Shown: piece by piece, positions 61,588 through 64,000 of the stretch
Layout: each line of letters starts with the position of its first letter
Position numbering within the stretch: the first letter of the stretch is position 1
Assembly: GCF_024733565.1 (NCBI RefSeq)
Contig: NZ_JANIOC010000005.1
Span: 124,001 to 188,000, forward strand
DNA length: 64,000 nucleotides
From: Rossellomorea sp. SC111
GTDB taxonomy: Bacteria; Bacillota; Bacilli; Bacillales; Bacillaceae_B
Direction: 5' to 3'
Made by a program: the position numbers and the translations under genes
Notes under the pieces: generated by a model
What the model was told of the DNA's origin: nothing
Seen by the model: only the letters and a program-made list of their open reading frames with translations
Database searches by the model: none

Positions 61588-62139
61588 ATGAGAAAATCCA
61601 ATAAAAAAGTAGATATTATGAATACAGCTGAAGCGCTATTTTATCAGCACGGGTTTCATTCGGTGGGGATTAAGAGGATCCTGGAGCAGGCAGAAGTGGC
61701 TACGATGACGATGTATTATCATTTTAAATCCAAGGAAGAATTGATTGCTGCTGTCTTAATGGAAAGGGAAAAACATTATTTCATGTTATTAGATAGTAAA
61801 ATTAACAAAGACACAGATGTTAAAGATTATGTGAATTCTATCATTGATGCCCACCTTACATGGGTTGAAGAGGAAGGTAATAATGGCTGCTTGTTCTTGA
61901 GAGCAAAGCAAGAGTATGCGGATAGAAACGAGCACATTTCCTCCTTAAGCCAAGAACACAAGCAAAAGCTGATCAATAAAATCGCAAAGGATCTGAATAG
62001 TTTCAAGGACAGTGAAGCAATTAGTGTGCAAATTTCAATTCTATTAGAGGGCATTACTTCGATGGCCCAAATCCTCGACATAGAAAAGGTTAGAACCAGT
62101 GCATATAAATTAGCTGAAACCATTAAAGTTTCCGAATGA
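61588..62139 (+). CDS. TetR/AcrR-family regulator
   Basis: This 183-residue repressor has its HTH at about 1-50 (GFHSVGIKRILEQAEVATMT, then YYHFKSKEELIAAV) and a ligand domain behind it. ATG 61588 follows AAAGGGGTAGTAAC. The same operator-like sequence precedes this gene and the MFS gene, so it should repress both itself and the transporter until an inducer binds. No ligand can be assigned. Confidence 0.92.
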   Translation: MRKSNKKVDIMNTAEALFYQHGFHSVGIKRILEQAEVATMTMYYHFKSKEELIAAVLMEREKHYFMLLDSKINKDTDVKDYVNSIIDAHLTWVEEEGNNGCLFLRAKQEYADRNEHISSLSQEHKQKLINKIAKDLNSFKDSEAISVQISILLEGITSMAQILDIEKVRTSAYKLAETIKVSE

Positions 62140-62193
62140 ATCTATATTGAGGAACGTAGGAAATAATACTTATTTCCTTTATTTTTTTGCCTT

Positions 62194-62219
62194 TTATTAT
62201 AATGAACGTTCTATATAAA
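62194..62219 (+). promoter_or_regulatory. Promoter/operator of the MFS gene
   Basis: These 26 bases differ at one position (AACGTT for AGCGTT) from 61551-61576. The TATAAT box lies inside it, so a bound regulator would block transcription. Confidence 0.75.
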
Positions 62220-62232
62220 AAGGAGGTGCAAT

Positions 62233-63369
62233 ATGAATTCAACTAAACTGATTTTAGTCGGCTTACCGATGATTGCGGTCACGTATGGTTTATCCCGTTT
62301 TAGTTACGGATTAATGCTCCCTTACATTAGTGAATCAATAAGCATGAATTCATCTACTTCCGGTCTGATTTCATCCTTGTCCTATCTTGCCTACTGTATT
62401 GCAATCGTATTAGCTATGGTATTTTCCAAACGACTTACTCCTAAATTTATTTTAATGACGGCGGGCTTCTCCTCGATATTGGGTTTAGGATTAATTGCTG
62501 TTTCACCTAATTCGTTAATCCTGGGGGTAGGAATTTTTATAGCTGGGCTGAGTACAGGGGTTTCTTCGCCGCCATATGCAGAAATTGTTAGTGAAAATAT
62601 TGATAAAAATCTGCAAAACCAGACGAATTCATGGATAAACTCTGGAACTAGCATTGGAACAGCATTGACTGGACTGGTGGCAATCCTACTTGCGGATCAA
62701 TGGAGAGTAAGTTATTTCATCTATATGGGGATCGCGATATTCGTGTTAATGGTAAATTACAAATTACTTCCTGAACATCGTTCGGGGGAAAGGCAGGCGG
62801 CCATTCGTTTCCGTGAAGAGAATTGGCGGCATTCACTCCAGCTGATCATAGGTTCGATATTATTAGGGATCGTCAGTTCAGCTTATTGGACGTTCTCTCG
62901 GGACTTTATTTTGAATTTAGAAAGCGCTCCTGAATATCTTGGCGAATGGTTTTGGGTGATTATCGGAGTAGCAGGGTTACTCGGTGGAACCGTAGGGGCC
63001 GTAATCAATAAAATTGGGATAGGAAGTGCATACCGAATTTCTGTGGTCCTGCTATCTGCATCCTCCCTGACATTAGTGTTTTTTTCAGATAACAAAATGA
63101 CAGGGTTTCTTTCACCCTTCCTTTTTGGGGGCTCGTATATTTTCATGTCGGGAGTTTTAATCGTATGGGGAATTTCCGTATTTAAGAGTAACCCTTCCTT
63201 AGGGCTGGGTGTCCCATTCGTCCTGCTTGCGTTTGGACAAGTGATAGGATCAACGCTTGCTGGATTCATTGCCAATATGGAAGGATATCCTTTTCTGTTT
63301 ATTGTCTTCTCCTTTATTGGTCTCTTCCCTCTCTTCTTAAAACCTAAAAGCGAGAGAGCCAGGGGGTGA
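62233..63369 (+). CDS. MFS transporter (YbfB/CynX-like)
   Basis: This 378-residue membrane carrier has about twelve helices. The N-terminal half has RFSYGLMLPYISESI and SYLAYCIAIVLAM; the cytosolic loop lies near 180-200 (EHRSGERQAAIRFREE). It could export a drug or take up an organic anion. ATG 62233 follows AAAGGAGGTGCAAT. It is controlled with the TetR gene through a duplicated operator. Confidence 0.9.
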   Translation: MNSTKLILVGLPMIAVTYGLSRFSYGLMLPYISESISMNSSTSGLISSLSYLAYCIAIVLAMVFSKRLTPKFILMTAGFSSILGLGLIAVSPNSLILGVGIFIAGLSTGVSSPPYAEIVSENIDKNLQNQTNSWINSGTSIGTALTGLVAILLADQWRVSYFIYMGIAIFVLMVNYKLLPEHRSGERQAAIRFREENWRHSLQLIIGSILLGIVSSAYWTFSRDFILNLESAPEYLGEWFWVIIGVAGLLGGTVGAVINKIGIGSAYRISVVLLSASSLTLVFFSDNKMTGFLSPFLFGGSYIFMSGVLIVWGISVFKSNPSLGLGVPFVLLAFGQVIGSTLAGFIANMEGYPFLFIVFSFIGLFPLFLKPKSERARG

Positions 63370-63380
63370 GCAAGTGAAGC

Positions 63381-63440
63381 ATGGGGACGGTTCTTGTGCT
63401 TCCATTTTTATCGAAAAGGGAGCACAGGAACCGTCCAAGC
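63381..63440. repeat. Bacillaceae GGGACGG inverted repeat, copy 2
   Basis: GGGGACGGTTCTTGTGCTTC pairs with GGAGCACAGGAACCGTCC. It is convergently placed between the MFS gene and the leftward hydrolase gene and could act as a terminator. Confidence 0.75.
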
Positions 63441-63452
63441 GCTTCCTGATGA

Positions 63453-64000
63453 CTATGCGAGAAAGTCGAGAACCCTCTTGATGACAAGCTTCGTCGCTTC
63501 AGCATCGTAAGAAGGTATACTGCTGTCGGTGAAGAGGTGTTCCTTGCCGTCATATAGAAAAAGCTCAGCGTGATGAGCAGACTTCACAAGTTCACGTGCT
63601 GCGTTGATGTCGCCGTCTTCAACGAAGAAGGGATCTTCATTCATGGCATGAATTTGCACAGGCAAGTCGGCTGGCCATGGAGATTCGAACTCCGAGGTCG
63701 GGAGGCAGGCATGAAAAAACAGAGCGCCTTTTGCACCTTCGCGCGTTTGAGCGAGCTGCTGTGCTGCCGGAACACCGAGTGAAAAACCGGCATAAACGAC
63801 ATCTCGTGAAAGGTCGCCTGCAGCCTGAATGCCACGTGCCGTTACTTCTGCAAATCCGATTTCCTTCACAAATCCTAAGCCTTCTTCCAGTGAGGAAAAT
63901 GTGCGGCCATCAAATAAATCCGGCACATGCACGATATGCCCCGCATCTCTCAGTTGGTCGGCGATTGCTTCAATCCCCTTCGTTTTCCCTAAAACATGGT
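63453..64000 (-). CDS. Dienelactone hydrolase-family protein, 5' end outside the window
   Basis: At least 182 residues are visible. The frame reads through the window edge (HVLGKTKGIEAIADQLRDAG, then HIVHVPDLFDGRTF), so the GTG at 63932 is not the start. The nucleophile region YAGFSLGVPAAQQLA has Ser in place of Cys (G-F-S-L-G), and KEHLFTD carries the catalytic His near the C-terminus. It is an alpha/beta hydrolase of unknown substrate. Confidence 0.85.
   Translation of the reverse strand, partial: HVLGKTKGIEAIADQLRDAGHIVHVPDLFDGRTFSSLEEGLGFVKEIGFAEVTARGIQAAGDLSRDVVYAGFSLGVPAAQQLAQTREGAKGALFFHACLPTSEFESPWPADLPVQIHAMNEDPFFVEDGDINAARELVKSAHHAELFLYDGKEHLFTDSSIPSYDAEATKLVIKRVLDFLA

Overview
The window looks like the chromosome of a Gram-positive Bacillaceae bacterium, perhaps a marine or soil Bacillus/Rossellomorea type. 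This is inferred from strong AGGAGG ribosome-binding sites, frequent TTG and GTG starts, and recognisable Bacillus core genes: ald, hxlA/hxlB with hxlR, ytkL, ytoI, ytpI and nrnA. No tRNA, rRNA, phage structural gene, insertion sequence or CRISPR array was seen.

Region 1 (1-16.3 kb) is an AT-rich accessory island. It holds a modified-DNA restriction nuclease (Mrr type), a DUF4365-type nuclease-like protein, an OLD-family ATPase/TOPRIM nuclease, a DUF697 GTPase, two GIY-YIG proteins and several broken genes, including a HEPN-like one. Its first 8.3 kb is punctuated by copies of a GGGGTC...GACCCC inverted repeat that often ends in a T-run and probably terminates transcription.

Region 2 (16.5-27.3 kb) is more conserved chromosome: an NCS1 permease, alanine dehydrogenase, the ribulose-monophosphate formaldehyde-fixation pair hxlAB with its divergent regulator, ytkL, an Imm-5-like protein, a SatA-like acetyltransferase, ytoI, ytpI and nrnA.

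Region 3 (27.5-33.4 kb) is a compact, GC-richer biosynthetic operon for a thiazole/oxazole-modified peptide of the heterocycloanthracin/sonorensin type. It has a Cys/Gly-rich precursor, a ThiF-like maturation protein, a YcaO cyclodehydratase and a two-domain SagB-type dehydrogenase. No transporter or immunity gene is obvious beside it.

Region 4 (33.9-41 kb) carries an MBL-fold protein divergent from an XRE-TPR regulator, an aldo/keto reductase, a PadR/esterase pair divergent from a class A beta-lactamase, and small membrane proteins.

Region 5 (41-61.4 kb) is the most unusual part. It is a nearly one-directional series of small, mostly unrelated single genes separated by related structured spacers (hairpin GGGGCAATAACTGAAGATCA... 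followed by a tail close to TTAATGGGCAGGTTAATTGA). Contents include an Imm26 protein, an orphan Mrp subunit C, many small membrane proteins, NUDIX, a zinc-ribbon protein, DUF3953 and a lipoprotein. A response regulator-ABC-histidine kinase operon, a peptidase M3, an alpha/beta hydrolase and a beta-lactamase-fold protein lie among them. The layout resembles a gene-cassette array, but no integrase is visible.

Region 6 (61.4-64 kb) has a TetR/MFS pair with duplicated promoter-operators and a dienelactone hydrolase that runs off the right edge. Three intergenic arrays (25.6, 33.5 and 56.9 kb) consist of a short core repeated at a strict 20-21 bp period; two of them have identical spacing and share a downstream terminator module.
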